From assembly GCF_049800955.1 (NCBI RefSeq), contig NZ_JBNAGA010000001.1, forward strand, positions 1,178,001-1,242,000: a stretch of DNA of 64,000 bases, read 5' to 3'. The first letter of the stretch is position 1. Each line of letters opens with the position of its first letter. The notes under the pieces were generated by a model. The model worked only from the letters and a program-made list of their open reading frames with translations. It was not told where the DNA came from and searched no databases. This stretch comes from JAKVBH01 sp049800955 (GTDB lineage: Bacteria; Pseudomonadota; Alphaproteobacteria; Rhodobacterales; Rhodobacteraceae). Shown piece after piece: positions 37,755 through 45,780 of this stretch. The translations under genes were made by a program, and so were the position numbers.

Positions 37755-38551
37755 GGTTGCATACCCTTGATTTGGCGGCTGGCGAAGAAGAGCTGTGCCA
37801 GCACAACCAGCGTCATTGAGGTGAGGAACACAAATGTGCCGATGGCGTTGACCTGTGGGTCGATGTTGCCCTGCACGATTTCGAGAACCACCACGGGCAA
37901 CGTGGAATTCAGGCCCGACACGAACCACGAGACGGCAAATTCATCGAAGGAGACCGCCGCCGTCAGAAACAGGCTCGAGAAGATTGCGGGCTTGCAAAAC
38001 GGGATGATCACGTGGCGCATGGTCTGCCATTCCGATGCACCGAGGTTCCAGGAGGCGGATTCAAGATCCGGGTCCATCTGGTTGAGACGCAGGCGGATGA
38101 CGGCCATGGCAAAGGGCGCGGTCAGCACACTGTGGGCGATGATGATCGAGTAGAGCTGCCCCGACATGCCGATCTTCGAGAGCCACGCAAGCATCGCCAA
38201 AGCCATGATGATCAGCGGGATCGTGGGCGGCAGCAGGATCAGCGCCAGATAGGGGCCCTTGAAGCGGAAGTTGTAGCGGAAATCAGAATAGGCCGTGCAG
38301 AAGCCAAGGAACGTCGCGATCAGCGCGGTCGAGACGGAGACGATCAGGCTGTTGCGCGCCGCTTTCCAGATATCCGGGTCTGCGAGGATCTTTTCGTACC
38401 ATTCGGTTGAGAATTCGCCGAGCGGGATCGTCGGGAAGCGCTGCGAGTTGAACGAGAAGATCATGCTGAACACGATCGGCGCAAATACAAAAGCGAAGAT
38501 CAGCAGGACATAGAGGCCCAGAATAAAGTTGAGAGAGCGGCTCTGTCTCAT
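37751..38551 (-). CDS. ABC transporter permease, PotC type
   Basis: A 266-residue inner-membrane permease with six hydrophobic segments, starting MRQSRSLNFILGLYVLLIFAF. The EAA-like loop is ESASWNLGASEWQTMRHVIIPF around residues 165-185. It overlaps the first permease gene (ATGA at 38548-38551) and the ATPase gene (37751-37754), so the three are translationally coupled. A longer frame upstream of the start is out of phase with the true first permease and is disregarded. Confidence 0.9.
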   Translation of the reverse strand: MRQSRSLNFILGLYVLLIFAFVFAPIVFSMIFSFNSQRFPTIPLGEFSTEWYEKILADPDIWKAARNSLIVSVSTALIATFLGFCTAYSDFRYNFRFKGPYLALILLPPTIPLIIMALAMLAWLSKIGMSGQLYSIIIAHSVLTAPFAMAVIRLRLNQMDPDLESASWNLGASEWQTMRHVIIPFCKPAIFSSLFLTAAVSFDEFAVSWFVSGLNSTLPVVVLEIVQGNIDPQVNAIGTFVFLTSMTLVVLAQLFFASRQIKGMQP

Positions 38552-39411
38552 TTCGCGCCCTTTCCCTTGCGGTAGGCCAGCGCGATGCCGGTAAATGCGA
38601 TGGCAAAGAGCGTGACCATCATCATGATCGCGACGACTGCGGCGCGCGGCCATTGCTGGCCGGATTTGGTGGTGTCCAAGATCAGGATCGGCAAGGTCGG
38701 CTCCTGCGATCCGCCAAGATAGAAGGGCGCCACGAAATCCCCGAAAGACAGGATGAAACAGAAAATCGCGGCAATGATCAGGCCGGTCTTGGAGAGCGGG
38801 ATGATCACCTGCCAGATCGTGCGCAACGGGGAGCAGCCCAAGTTGCGGGCGGCCTCGATGAGGGTCTTGTCGATATTGGCCATGGTGACGGTTTGCAGGA
38901 TCACGACCAGCGGCAGCGTGAGCGTCATGTAGCCCACCAGAGTGCCGAAATTGGTGTTGAGCATCGTGTAGGGGCCAAGGCCCACATAGCCCAGCACGGC
39001 ATTGACGACGCCGCTTTCGGACAGGATCACGAACCATGAAAAGGTGCGCACCAGATAGCTGGTGAAAAACGGAATGATCAGCAGGAAGATGGCCCAGCGT
39101 CGCGTGCTCTCGGAGGCGCGGAAGGCGAGGGTGAAGGCGGCTGGAAAAGCGATGCACATCGCGCAGATGGTGGAGACGCTGGCGATGAAGATCGTGTACC
39201 AATAGCTGTCCCAGAAAAAGCCGCGTGTCAGCATCCGCGTCCAGTTCACGAACTCGAAGGCTTCTGTCATGCGGTAGTTCTTCACGAGGAAGAACGACAT
39301 CGCGACCATGAACAGAACCGGCCCCACAAAGAAGAGCAGTTGCCAAAAGATGATCGGCAGGCGCCACGTCAGCGCATAGAGATTGGGGCGGCTGTTTGGA
39401 TCGGAGGCCAT
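38548..39411 (-). CDS. ABC transporter permease, PotB type
   Basis: A 287-residue permease, the first of the pair. Hydrophobic segments begin at about residue 20 (FWQLLFFVGPVLFMVAMSFF). The loop IEAARNLGCSPLRTIWQVIIPLSKTG near residues 185-210 is the ATPase-docking EAA motif. Start at ATG 39411. It follows the binding-protein gene after a 72-bp gap that contains a stem-loop, and overlaps the PotC-type gene. Confidence 0.9.
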   Translation of the reverse strand: MASDPNSRPNLYALTWRLPIIFWQLLFFVGPVLFMVAMSFFLVKNYRMTEAFEFVNWTRMLTRGFFWDSYWYTIFIASVSTICAMCIAFPAAFTLAFRASESTRRWAIFLLIIPFFTSYLVRTFSWFVILSESGVVNAVLGYVGLGPYTMLNTNFGTLVGYMTLTLPLVVILQTVTMANIDKTLIEAARNLGCSPLRTIWQVIIPLSKTGLIIAAIFCFILSFGDFVAPFYLGGSQEPTLPILILDTTKSGQQWPRAAVVAIMMMVTLFAIAFTGIALAYRKGKGAK

Positions 39412-39435
39412 GGGGCTTTCGCGCGGTCAGAGATT

Positions 39436-39461
39436 GAGGGGCGGCCCCGAGACCGCCCGCT
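39436..39461 (-). terminator. Stem-loop between binding-protein and permease genes
   Basis: GGGCGG (39439-39444) pairs with CCGCCC (39453-39458), with two more pairs possible outside a mismatch, in the 72-bp gap after the binding-protein gene. There is no clear U-run, so it more likely limits readthrough or protects the upstream mRNA than terminates fully. Confidence 0.5.
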
Positions 39462-39483
39462 CCTTTGAAATCAAGAGACTGGA

Positions 39484-40623
39484 TCAGGCGCTTTTGTATT
39501 CGGACCAGAAGTCGTTCCAGTCCTCCAGCGATTGCTGCTGGGGGATGTTGCGATAGTGGATGCGGCCTTCGCGGATCAGGGTGATCGGATCCTGCGGATC
39601 GCCGTCGATCTGGTGCGAGCGTGTGGCCTCGGCCAGATCAGCCTCGATGAGTGCCGCGCGGCCTGCCTTGGTCACGCAAAAGCCGGGATAGGCCGCCATT
39701 TGCGCCGATTTCACCTGACCGGCAGGCGACATCATGTACTGGATGAACTTCTTGGCTTCTTCAGCTTTCTCGCTGCCCTTCCCGATGGAATAGCTCTCGG
39801 TGAACTGGATGCCGCCTTCTTTCGGGATGACGGACGCCACCGGCGCACCGTCTTTTTCGAGAACGCCGGTGATCCAATCGCCAATGCCGCACATCGCCTG
39901 CATCTCACCGTTCTTGAGGCCGTTGAATGTGCCGCCATAGTCGAAGAAACCACCGACCTGTTTGCGCAGGCTCATGGTCGTCTCCTGAACCTTGGCCCAT
40001 TGGTCATCGTTGAGATCCCAAAGACCGGCGCCGTTGCCGTCATAGAGGCTCATCATGCCAAGCGACGGCAGGTGCCAGTCGAAATGCCCAACCTTGCCCT
40101 CAAGCTCGGGCTTCCAGAAACAGGCATAGCTTTCCGCTTCTTCTGCAGTCACGGAGTTCTTGTTGTAGGACACGCCCAGATGGCCGCCGCGCAGCATCAT
40201 GGAATACATCTTGCCATCGACCCAATGGCCGGGGAACTGCGTGAAGTCCTCATGCAGCATATCATCGAGCGGATAGTCAGCCGGGTTCATCTCTTCGATG
40301 TAACCCGCGAGGTTCAACTGCTGAACGAACTCGGCGTCAGACAGGATCAGGTCGTAGGTACCGGGAGGGGATTGCGCGATCAGCGCCAGCATGTTGTCAC
40401 CACCGGCATAGTACTTCGGCACGAACTTCACGTTGTTTGCAGCTTCGTACTCCGCAACCACGTCGGGCTCACCATGGCCATACCAGGCCAGCATGTTGAT
40501 CTCGGTCGTCGAGGCCCAGGCGCGACTGACGAAAGGCGTCGTCAAAACCGCGGCACCCCCTGCTTTGAGCAACTGGCGGCGGTTCAGGCCAATGAGGGAT
40601 GAGGTTGCGGTTGGTCTGTACAT
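39484..40623 (-). CDS. ABC transporter substrate-binding protein, PotD type, Tat-exported
   Basis: A 379-residue periplasmic binding protein of the spermidine/putrescine (PotD/F) class. The N-terminus carries the twin-arginine signal NRRQLLKAGGAAVL and a cleavage region ending in SRAWA before STTEINMLAWYGHG. Binding-protein features include DLILSDAEFVQQLN and KKFIQYMMSPAGQ. Start set at ATG 40623 with GGGAG upstream. It heads the importer operon, 147 bp downstream of a LysR regulator gene on the same strand. The ligand is not deducible. Confidence 0.88.
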   Translation of the reverse strand: MYRPTATSSLIGLNRRQLLKAGGAAVLTTPFVSRAWASTTEINMLAWYGHGEPDVVAEYEAANNVKFVPKYYAGGDNMLALIAQSPPGTYDLILSDAEFVQQLNLAGYIEEMNPADYPLDDMLHEDFTQFPGHWVDGKMYSMMLRGGHLGVSYNKNSVTAEEAESYACFWKPELEGKVGHFDWHLPSLGMMSLYDGNGAGLWDLNDDQWAKVQETTMSLRKQVGGFFDYGGTFNGLKNGEMQAMCGIGDWITGVLEKDGAPVASVIPKEGGIQFTESYSIGKGSEKAEEAKKFIQYMMSPAGQVKSAQMAAYPGFCVTKAGRAALIEADLAEATRSHQIDGDPQDPITLIREGRIHYRNIPQQQSLEDWNDFWSEYKSA

Positions 40624-40770
40624 TTTTGTCTCCCGGTTGGTCGCCCTTTCCAACAAAAGAGCATCTTGAGGTTCCGTTGAATTCCAAGGTTCAATCGGAT
40701 TTTTTAAGAATGCTATGGCAAAAGGCCAATTTTTGGAAATTTATCGTTGATATGCCCTCATAATAAGCGC

Positions 40771-41655
40771 TTATGCGTTAACTGTGCGGGATGAGCGCTG
40801 CTCAAGGGTTTTGATCATCGCATCCATGGCCGCGTAGCCGCCCGCGCCCAGCTGCGCCTGTCGCGCAAAAAGCCCGATGTGCAGCGGCGCGAGGACCGGC
40901 AGGCCGTCTTGCTCGGAGAAAATCCGCATCCCGCTTTGCACCGTCGGGGCGGTCAGACAAGACAGACCGAGGCCATCCTGCACGGCGCGTTGCAGCCCGC
41001 CAATACCGGGGCTTGAGAACGCAATCCGCCAGCTTTTGCCCGCAAGCTTCAAGGCGGCGGCCATACGGTCGCGGTACACACAGCCAAAGGGATGGGCAAC
41101 GAGGGGGATCTCGGCCTCCCGGGGGATCTCGAACGCCGTCGCGCCCACCCAGGTCGGCTGCTCTTTCCAGTTGCGAAACAGAAACTGTTGATCATCGCCA
41201 TCAAAGAGCGCAATGGCGATATCGATCTCATTGCTGCGCATGGCGGTGAGCAGGTTTTTGGACAGGTCACACCGGATTTCGATCTGAGTATCGGGGAATT
41301 TTCGGACAACATCCGTCACGCAGGCTTGCAGCGTGGTGACGGCGTAGTCCACGGGCAAGCCCACCCGCAATTTCGTGGCGGGATCGCGGCGCTCGAACTG
41401 AGCGATGGCGAGATCATTCAGGCGCAGGATTTGCCTTGCGTGGATAGCCAGCGCCTCGCCGCGTTCGGTGAGGGAAATTTCCTTGCCCTTGCGGGCAATC
41501 AACGGATAGCCAACGACCTCTTCGAGGCGTTTGACCTGCAAGCTGACGGCAGGTTGCGTGCGCCCCAGGATCTCTGCGGCACGCGTGAAACTGGCCACTT
41601 CGATCACCGTGATGAAGGTTCGCAAAAGCTCTGTGGAAAGGTTAACCGCGCCCAT
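40771..41655 (-). CDS. LysR-family transcriptional regulator
   Basis: A 294-residue LysR regulator with an N-terminal winged helix (LLRTFITVIEVASFTRAAEILGRTQPAVSLQVKRLEE) and a two-lobed effector domain. It lies directly upstream of, and in the same direction as, the PotABCD-type operon, so it probably regulates that operon. Its stop codon lies inside a 12-bp palindrome, ATAAGCGCTTAT (40763-40774). The 267-bp gap upstream of it carries the inverted repeat described separately. Confidence 0.9.
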   Translation of the reverse strand: MGAVNLSTELLRTFITVIEVASFTRAAEILGRTQPAVSLQVKRLEEVVGYPLIARKGKEISLTERGEALAIHARQILRLNDLAIAQFERRDPATKLRVGLPVDYAVTTLQACVTDVVRKFPDTQIEIRCDLSKNLLTAMRSNEIDIAIALFDGDDQQFLFRNWKEQPTWVGATAFEIPREAEIPLVAHPFGCVYRDRMAAALKLAGKSWRIAFSSPGIGGLQRAVQDGLGLSCLTAPTVQSGMRIFSEQDGLPVLAPLHIGLFARQAQLGAGGYAAMDAMIKTLEQRSSRTVNA

Positions 41656-41781
41656 GGAGAAACATTAGGGCCGAAAATGACAGGTGGGCAACCATAATGT
41701 TGGGTTATGTATCTGCCGGACATTTGCCTGCCGGAGTAGTCTGCTGATGGCATTGCCCCACAAAACGTCACTCAAGGGGAT

Positions 41782-41856
41782 ACCACATCCCCTGGTTGCG
41801 CGGCGCCCGTCGAGGGGCACCGGCGGCGCGTTGTCATCAGTAGGACGGGATGTGGT
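41782..41856. repeat. 75-bp inverted-repeat structure upstream of LysR gene
   Basis: Perfect 10-bp arms ACCACATCCC (41782-41791) and GGGATGTGGT (41847-41856) enclose 55 GC-rich bases that can form an inner arm (GCCC-loop-GGGC, near 41808-41821). It sits between the stop of the phosphoribosyltransferase gene and the start of the LysR gene. It could be a terminator, a cis-regulatory RNA in the LysR leader or a short repeat element. It matches no riboswitch class that I can recall. Confidence 0.5.
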
Positions 41857-41922
41857 TCTTTGCCAGAGCCATTATCCCGCCCCGCACGTCTTGCGCTAGC
41901 GACCCTGCGCTGTGGTCTGCCC

Positions 41923-42543
41923 CTAAACGGGGAAGGCCATCTCGGGTTTGTAGGTCTTGAAGCTTTCGAGATATTGCGCGTTGGCCTGACGTTGCCATTC
42001 AGTGCCGGGCTGGATCGCAGTCACGACCTTGTATTTTTCGCGATAGGATTTGGTATTGTCATTCTCTTCCATGACAATCGCGACCATGCCCGCGACCGTG
42101 CCCTTTTGTTGCTCGACCAGCTGGACCGCGCCATGCATCGTGCCGCCGGTTTCGACCCATTGATCCACCAGCAAAACACGCGTTCCGGGCGCGAAGGCGG
42201 GCAGGCGCATCTCCATCGATTGGGTCTGGCCCGAATAATTGGTCATGGATGCGCTGTCTGTGTCCACGCAGAGCTTGCCGGGCTTGCGAATGGGCAGAAA
42301 TCCCTTGCCGATCCGCGCGGCAATGCCCGCGGCCAGCACGAAGCCCATCGCATCGAGCCCCGCGACGACGTCAATCTCATCGGCATCGAGATCAGCCACC
42401 AGATCATCGAGCAGATCGTGATAGGCGCGGCCGTTGATGTAGATCGAGGTCGGGTCAAGCCATGCAAACTTGTCGCCTTTGGTATTGGGCGCCATGAGCG
42501 AGAAATACCAACGATCGTCTCTGGGGCCTTTGTCCTGTGCCAT
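41923..42543 (-). CDS. Purine-type phosphoribosyltransferase
   Basis: A 206-residue type I phosphoribosyltransferase. The PRPP-binding motif is VLLVDQWVETGGTMHGAV (acidic pair replaced by D-Q, then T-G-G-T), preceded by VVAGLDAMGFVLAAGIAARIG as in adenine phosphoribosyltransferases. It would attach or remove ribose phosphate at a nucleobase in the cytoplasm. The base is uncertain; adenine-like enzymes are the nearest in form, but the D-Q pair and extra C-terminal residues differ. It lies 11 bp after the BtpA-family gene and is probably co-transcribed with it. Confidence 0.75.
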   Translation of the reverse strand: MAQDKGPRDDRWYFSLMAPNTKGDKFAWLDPTSIYINGRAYHDLLDDLVADLDADEIDVVAGLDAMGFVLAAGIAARIGKGFLPIRKPGKLCVDTDSASMTNYSGQTQSMEMRLPAFAPGTRVLLVDQWVETGGTMHGAVQLVEQQKGTVAGMVAIVMEENDNTKSYREKYKVVTAIQPGTEWQRQANAQYLESFKTYKPEMAFPV

Positions 42544-42554
42544 GTCTGTCTCCC

Positions 42555-43292
42555 TTATCTCTGTGTTTGATCTATGAGGTGCGTGAGCCGCTCAGGATCG
42601 ATATTGTAGAAATCGCCCTCGAAATTGATGCCCGTCGCGACCATGAAAAGATCTACCGCGTCTTTGTATTGCGCCGCGTTGTCGGGGGTGATGCCCGAGG
42701 CAAGGCCAAGCGCTGTCTCGCCGCAATGCGCGCGAAACGTATCGATCTTGCCAACATCCGCGGCATGGCCCGTCGCCACACCAGAGGTCACGACCACATC
42801 CATATAGCGCGTCGCGATCCGCGCGCTCTTGCCGTAGTGCGCAGGGTCCACCTCGCGCTGTTTCTTGAATGCCGTGCCACCGATGTAGAGCCCATCCCAG
42901 CCGCTGGATGTGCGAATCGCGGCAATCTCTTCGGCCTCCGGTTGGTCCTCTTCCGCGCGGCGCTCGTCCATGCGGGCATCATCGGCCCAATAGCCATCAA
43001 CGCGGCAGCCCTCAGCTTGCAACTGGCCCAGAATGGGGAAGGCATACTTGCCCGTAACGGCGAGGAAATTGACCCCGAGCCAGATGTCCGGAAACGCCGC
43101 CCGCATCTCTTTGATGATCGGGACGAGCCTTTCCTTCTCAAAGTCGTGATTGATGAGGAAAACGCCACGGCAGCCGCCCGCGATCGCTGTTTTGATATTG
43201 CGGCCCGCCTGTTCGCTATCAAGGACATGAATGACAGGAAGAATGACGGGGCCAGATGTGCCAAAGGCGTTTTTGAAGTCGCGTCGATCCAT
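42555..43292 (-). CDS. BtpA/SgcQ-family TIM-barrel protein
   Basis: A protein of about 245 residues similar to the BtpA family, a TIM-barrel group first known from photosystem I biogenesis and also found near sugar or nucleobase genes. Recognisable segments are GPVILPVIHVLDSEQAGRNI, DIWLGVNFLAVTG, DVVVTSGVATGHAADVGKID and ALGLASGITPDNAAQY, typical of a barrel that binds a phosphate at its C-terminal end. The start at 43292 (MDRRDFKN) fits the family; ATG 43310 is an alternative. Pairing with a phosphoribosyltransferase suggests a role on a ribosyl or nucleobase compound. The function is unknown. Confidence 0.65.
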   Translation of the reverse strand: MDRRDFKNAFGTSGPVILPVIHVLDSEQAGRNIKTAIAGGCRGVFLINHDFEKERLVPIIKEMRAAFPDIWLGVNFLAVTGKYAFPILGQLQAEGCRVDGYWADDARMDERRAEEDQPEAEEIAAIRTSSGWDGLYIGGTAFKKQREVDPAHYGKSARIATRYMDVVVTSGVATGHAADVGKIDTFRAHCGETALGLASGITPDNAAQYKDAVDLFMVATGINFEGDFYNIDPERLTHLIDQTQR

Positions 43293-43452
43293 CTCAGCTC
43301 TCGATCCCATTTCGTCCGGTGACGCTAACAGCCGAACTGAAATTTAGAAAATTTATTGTGTTAATCGGTGTATGCGGATTTTTTATGGATGCCGGCCCGG
43401 CGACAAGTCCGCAGATTATGACCTGCGTCGCACCGCTCTGCGCCACGGGAGA

Positions 43453-44358
43453 TCAGCTGACCCATGGCAAGGTCTTGGCTTCCGTCACAAGGTGATCGAC
43501 AAACAGGCGCAGCCGTGTGGATTGGAACCGGTTTGGCGGAAAGACAGCGTAGATCTCGCGATCCGGATCGGTTGAACAATCCGGCAAGACAGCGATCAGG
43601 CGCCCGCTGTTGAGGTGCTCGGCGACATAAAAGATCGGAAGCAGGACAATACCCAGCCCCTCCAGCGCCGCCTTGCACAGGATCTCGCCGGAATCCGCCT
43701 TGAAACTGCCCCGCAGCGAAACCTGGCCGGTGTCACTGGCGGCATCGCGATAACGCCATTCATGCGGACCTCGGTTTCCGGTGAATTCAAGGACGTTGTG
43801 TGCCGCGAGATCGTCGGGCCCGTGCGGCGTGCCATGGCGCTCGAGATAGGCCGGGCTGGCACAGAGCATGAGCGGGCAGGGCGCAAGTCGCCGCGCAATC
43901 AGCGAGGTGTCCTTGAGCGCGCCGATGCGGACCACAAGATCAAACCCTTCGCCCGCCACATCCACGAGACGGTCATCAAGGCTGACATCCAACTCGACCT
44001 CCGGGTAAGCGGCGGCAAAAGCGGCGATGGCATGGCCGAAATACTTGATGCCAAGGCTTTGGGGGAAACTGACTTTCAACGGCCCGCGGGGGCGCGATTT
44101 CAGCTCATTGATCTGGTTTTCGGCCTCGATGAGGTCTTCCAGCGCGCGCGATGCAATGTCGAAATAGACCACGCCTTCTTCCGTGGGGGAGACGATGCGG
44201 GTGGTGCGATTGAGCAATTTGACCCGCAGGTCCTGCTCGAGGTTCTGGATTTGCTTGGACACGGCAGAACTGGTGATGCCCAAAGTTCGCGCCGCGCCTG
44301 CGAAACTGCCTGCTTTTACAACAGCAATGAACACGCCAATACGCGAGATGTGGTCCAT
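43453..44358 (-). CDS. LysR-family transcriptional regulator
   Basis: A 301-residue LysR regulator of the CrgA/aminophenol subgroup, with helix-turn-helix GSFAGAARTLGITSSAVSKQIQNLEQDL and the typical effector domain (LKVSFPQSLGIKYFG... EGFDLVVRIGALKDTSLIARRLAP). It is divergent from the DoxX and pirin genes across 108 bp. LysR-DoxX-pirin arrangements are common in Proteobacteria and often respond to redox or electrophile stress, so these two genes are its likely targets. Confidence 0.9.
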   Translation of the reverse strand: MDHISRIGVFIAVVKAGSFAGAARTLGITSSAVSKQIQNLEQDLRVKLLNRTTRIVSPTEEGVVYFDIASRALEDLIEAENQINELKSRPRGPLKVSFPQSLGIKYFGHAIAAFAAAYPEVELDVSLDDRLVDVAGEGFDLVVRIGALKDTSLIARRLAPCPLMLCASPAYLERHGTPHGPDDLAAHNVLEFTGNRGPHEWRYRDAASDTGQVSLRGSFKADSGEILCKAALEGLGIVLLPIFYVAEHLNSGRLIAVLPDCSTDPDREIYAVFPPNRFQSTRLRLFVDHLVTEAKTLPWVS

Positions 44359-44466
44359 ATCATTATCAACTAATTGGAATGAGTGATCTTCCTGATCTCA
44401 GGATTATCAATCTGGGCGACAAATGCAATATCCGCTTCAGACCAAACACACATCTGGAGAAAACCC

Positions 44467-44898
44467 ATGACACAGCAAAACGAACTCACCTACGGCGCTT
44501 TCCTTATCCGCGTAACCTTGGGCGTTGTCCTTCTGGCCCACGGGCTTCTGAAGGTCCTCGTCTTCACGATCCCCGGGACGATTGGCTATTTCGAGAGCCT
44601 CGGCCTACCCGCCATGGCCGCCTATCTGGTGATCTTCGGTGAGCTTGCGGGCGGCACGGCTCTGATCCTCGGCCTTTACGCGCGCTTCGTGGCGGCGCTG
44701 TCCCTGCCGATCCTGATTGGCTCGGTCTGGGTCCATGCCGCCAACGGCTGGCTCTTCAGCGCGCCCAATGGCGGCTGGGAATTCCCGCTGGTTCTGGTGG
44801 CCATGGCTCTGGCCGTGACGCTTCAGGGTGGCGGAGCCTTTGCCCTGCGCAAACTGCCGGTTGTGGACGGTTTCGTGCCAACCGCGCTCAAGGCCTGA
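44467..44898 (+). CDS. DoxX-family membrane protein
   Basis: A 143-residue inner-membrane protein with four hydrophobic segments, in the DoxX/YphA family. Conserved features are LLAHGLLKVLVF near residue 25, FESLGLPAMAAYLVIFGELAGGTALILG and a C-terminal hydrophobic stretch (PLVLVAMALAVTL). Start set at ATG 44467. Exact activity is unknown; related proteins act in membrane redox homeostasis. It is divergent from a LysR gene and precedes the pirin gene by 71 bp, a gap with a possible stem-loop at 44925-44954. Confidence 0.83.
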   Translation: MTQQNELTYGAFLIRVTLGVVLLAHGLLKVLVFTIPGTIGYFESLGLPAMAAYLVIFGELAGGTALILGLYARFVAALSLPILIGSVWVHAANGWLFSAPNGGWEFPLVLVAMALAVTLQGGGAFALRKLPVVDGFVPTALKA

Positions 44899-44969
44899 CG
44901 CTCAAGACAACCACCCAACCCATCCGCAGGCTCCGCATTTTCGCGGGGTCTGCGTTCAGGAGAAGAGAC

Positions 44970-45710
44970 ATGACACATCATCAGCATATCACACCGCAGG
45001 ACGCACTACAGCTGACGCGCCGCCCCGCCGATGCGCGTGGCGCGGCAGATTTCGGCTGGCTCAAATCCGCCCACAGCTTCAGCTTCGGCAATTACCACGA
45101 CCCCGCCCATATGGGCTTTGGCAACCTGCGCGTGATCAACGACGACCTTGTCGATGGTGGCAAGGGCTTCGGCCAGCACCCGCACCGCAATGCGGAGATC
45201 TTCTCCTACGTTCTGGAAGGCGCGCTGGAGCATCGTGACAGTATGGGCAATGGCTCCGTCGTGGCCGCAGGCGGGGTGCAATATATGAGCGCAGGATCGG
45301 GCGTGACCCATTCCGAGTTCAACCCGTCCCAGACCGAGGCCATGCGCTTTCTGCAAGTCTGGCTACTGCCCGAAAAGCAGGATACCGCGCCGGCCTATGA
45401 CGCCATTGACCTGACGCCGGAAGATAAGGACGGCAAGTTGAAACTCTTTCTGTCTCAAGACGGGCGCGATGGCTCCATGACCACGCAGGCTGATGCCAGT
45501 GTCTATGCCGCTACGCTGACCGGCGCGCAATCAATCGAGACTGCGCTTGCAGCAGGCCGCAAGGGTTGGGTGCAAGTGGCTGATGGCGCGCTGTCCGTGA
45601 ACGGTGTCCGCCTGTCGAAGGGCGATGGGTTGGCGATTGAAGGCAGTGGCACGCTGACCTTTTCAGATGGCAAGGATGCGGAGTTTTTGTTCTTCGATCT
45701 CGCCGCCTGA
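44970..45710 (+). CDS. Pirin-family bicupin protein
   Basis: A 246-residue pirin-like protein. The metal-binding cupin motif is in GFGQHPHRNAEIFSYVLEGALEHRDSMGN (histidines around residues 60-65 and a following glutamate), then AGSGVTHSEFNP and LQVWLLPEK, all typical of pirins. Bacterial relatives include YhhW, which has quercetinase activity in vitro. It forms a unit with the upstream DoxX gene under a divergent LysR regulator and ends at a bidirectional terminator. Confidence 0.88.
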   Translation: MTHHQHITPQDALQLTRRPADARGAADFGWLKSAHSFSFGNYHDPAHMGFGNLRVINDDLVDGGKGFGQHPHRNAEIFSYVLEGALEHRDSMGNGSVVAAGGVQYMSAGSGVTHSEFNPSQTEAMRFLQVWLLPEKQDTAPAYDAIDLTPEDKDGKLKLFLSQDGRDGSMTTQADASVYAATLTGAQSIETALAAGRKGWVQVADGALSVNGVRLSKGDGLAIEGSGTLTFSDGKDAEFLFFDLAA

Positions 45711-45729
45711 CCCTTGCCTATCCACGACA

Positions 45730-45759
45730 AAAGCCCGCCATCCTGTGATGGCGGGCTTT
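45730..45759. terminator. Bidirectional terminator between pirin and fahA
   Basis: A perfect 13-bp stem, AAAGCCCGCCATC (45730-45742) and GATGGCGGGCTTT (45747-45759), with the tetraloop CTGT. The A and T ends give a U-run on both strands, and the genes on either side converge. Confidence 0.9.
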
Positions 45760-45780
45760 ATCATGTCTGTTTGCCTTGGA

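Noticed and set aside
37751..39367. A single 538-codon permease gene on the minus strand
   Set aside because: The N-terminal 270 codons are out of frame with the true PotB-type permease; two overlapping permease genes (38548-39411 and 37751-38551) explain the region.
40763..40774. 12-bp palindrome ATAAGCGCTTAT as an operator of the ABC operon
   Set aside because: It overlaps the LysR stop codon, is short, and has no second copy; chance symmetry is likely.
41656..41922. Known purine or xanthine riboswitch in the LysR leader
   Set aside because: The conserved loop and core sequences of the purine class are absent and I could not match another class, so it is kept only as an unassigned inverted repeat.
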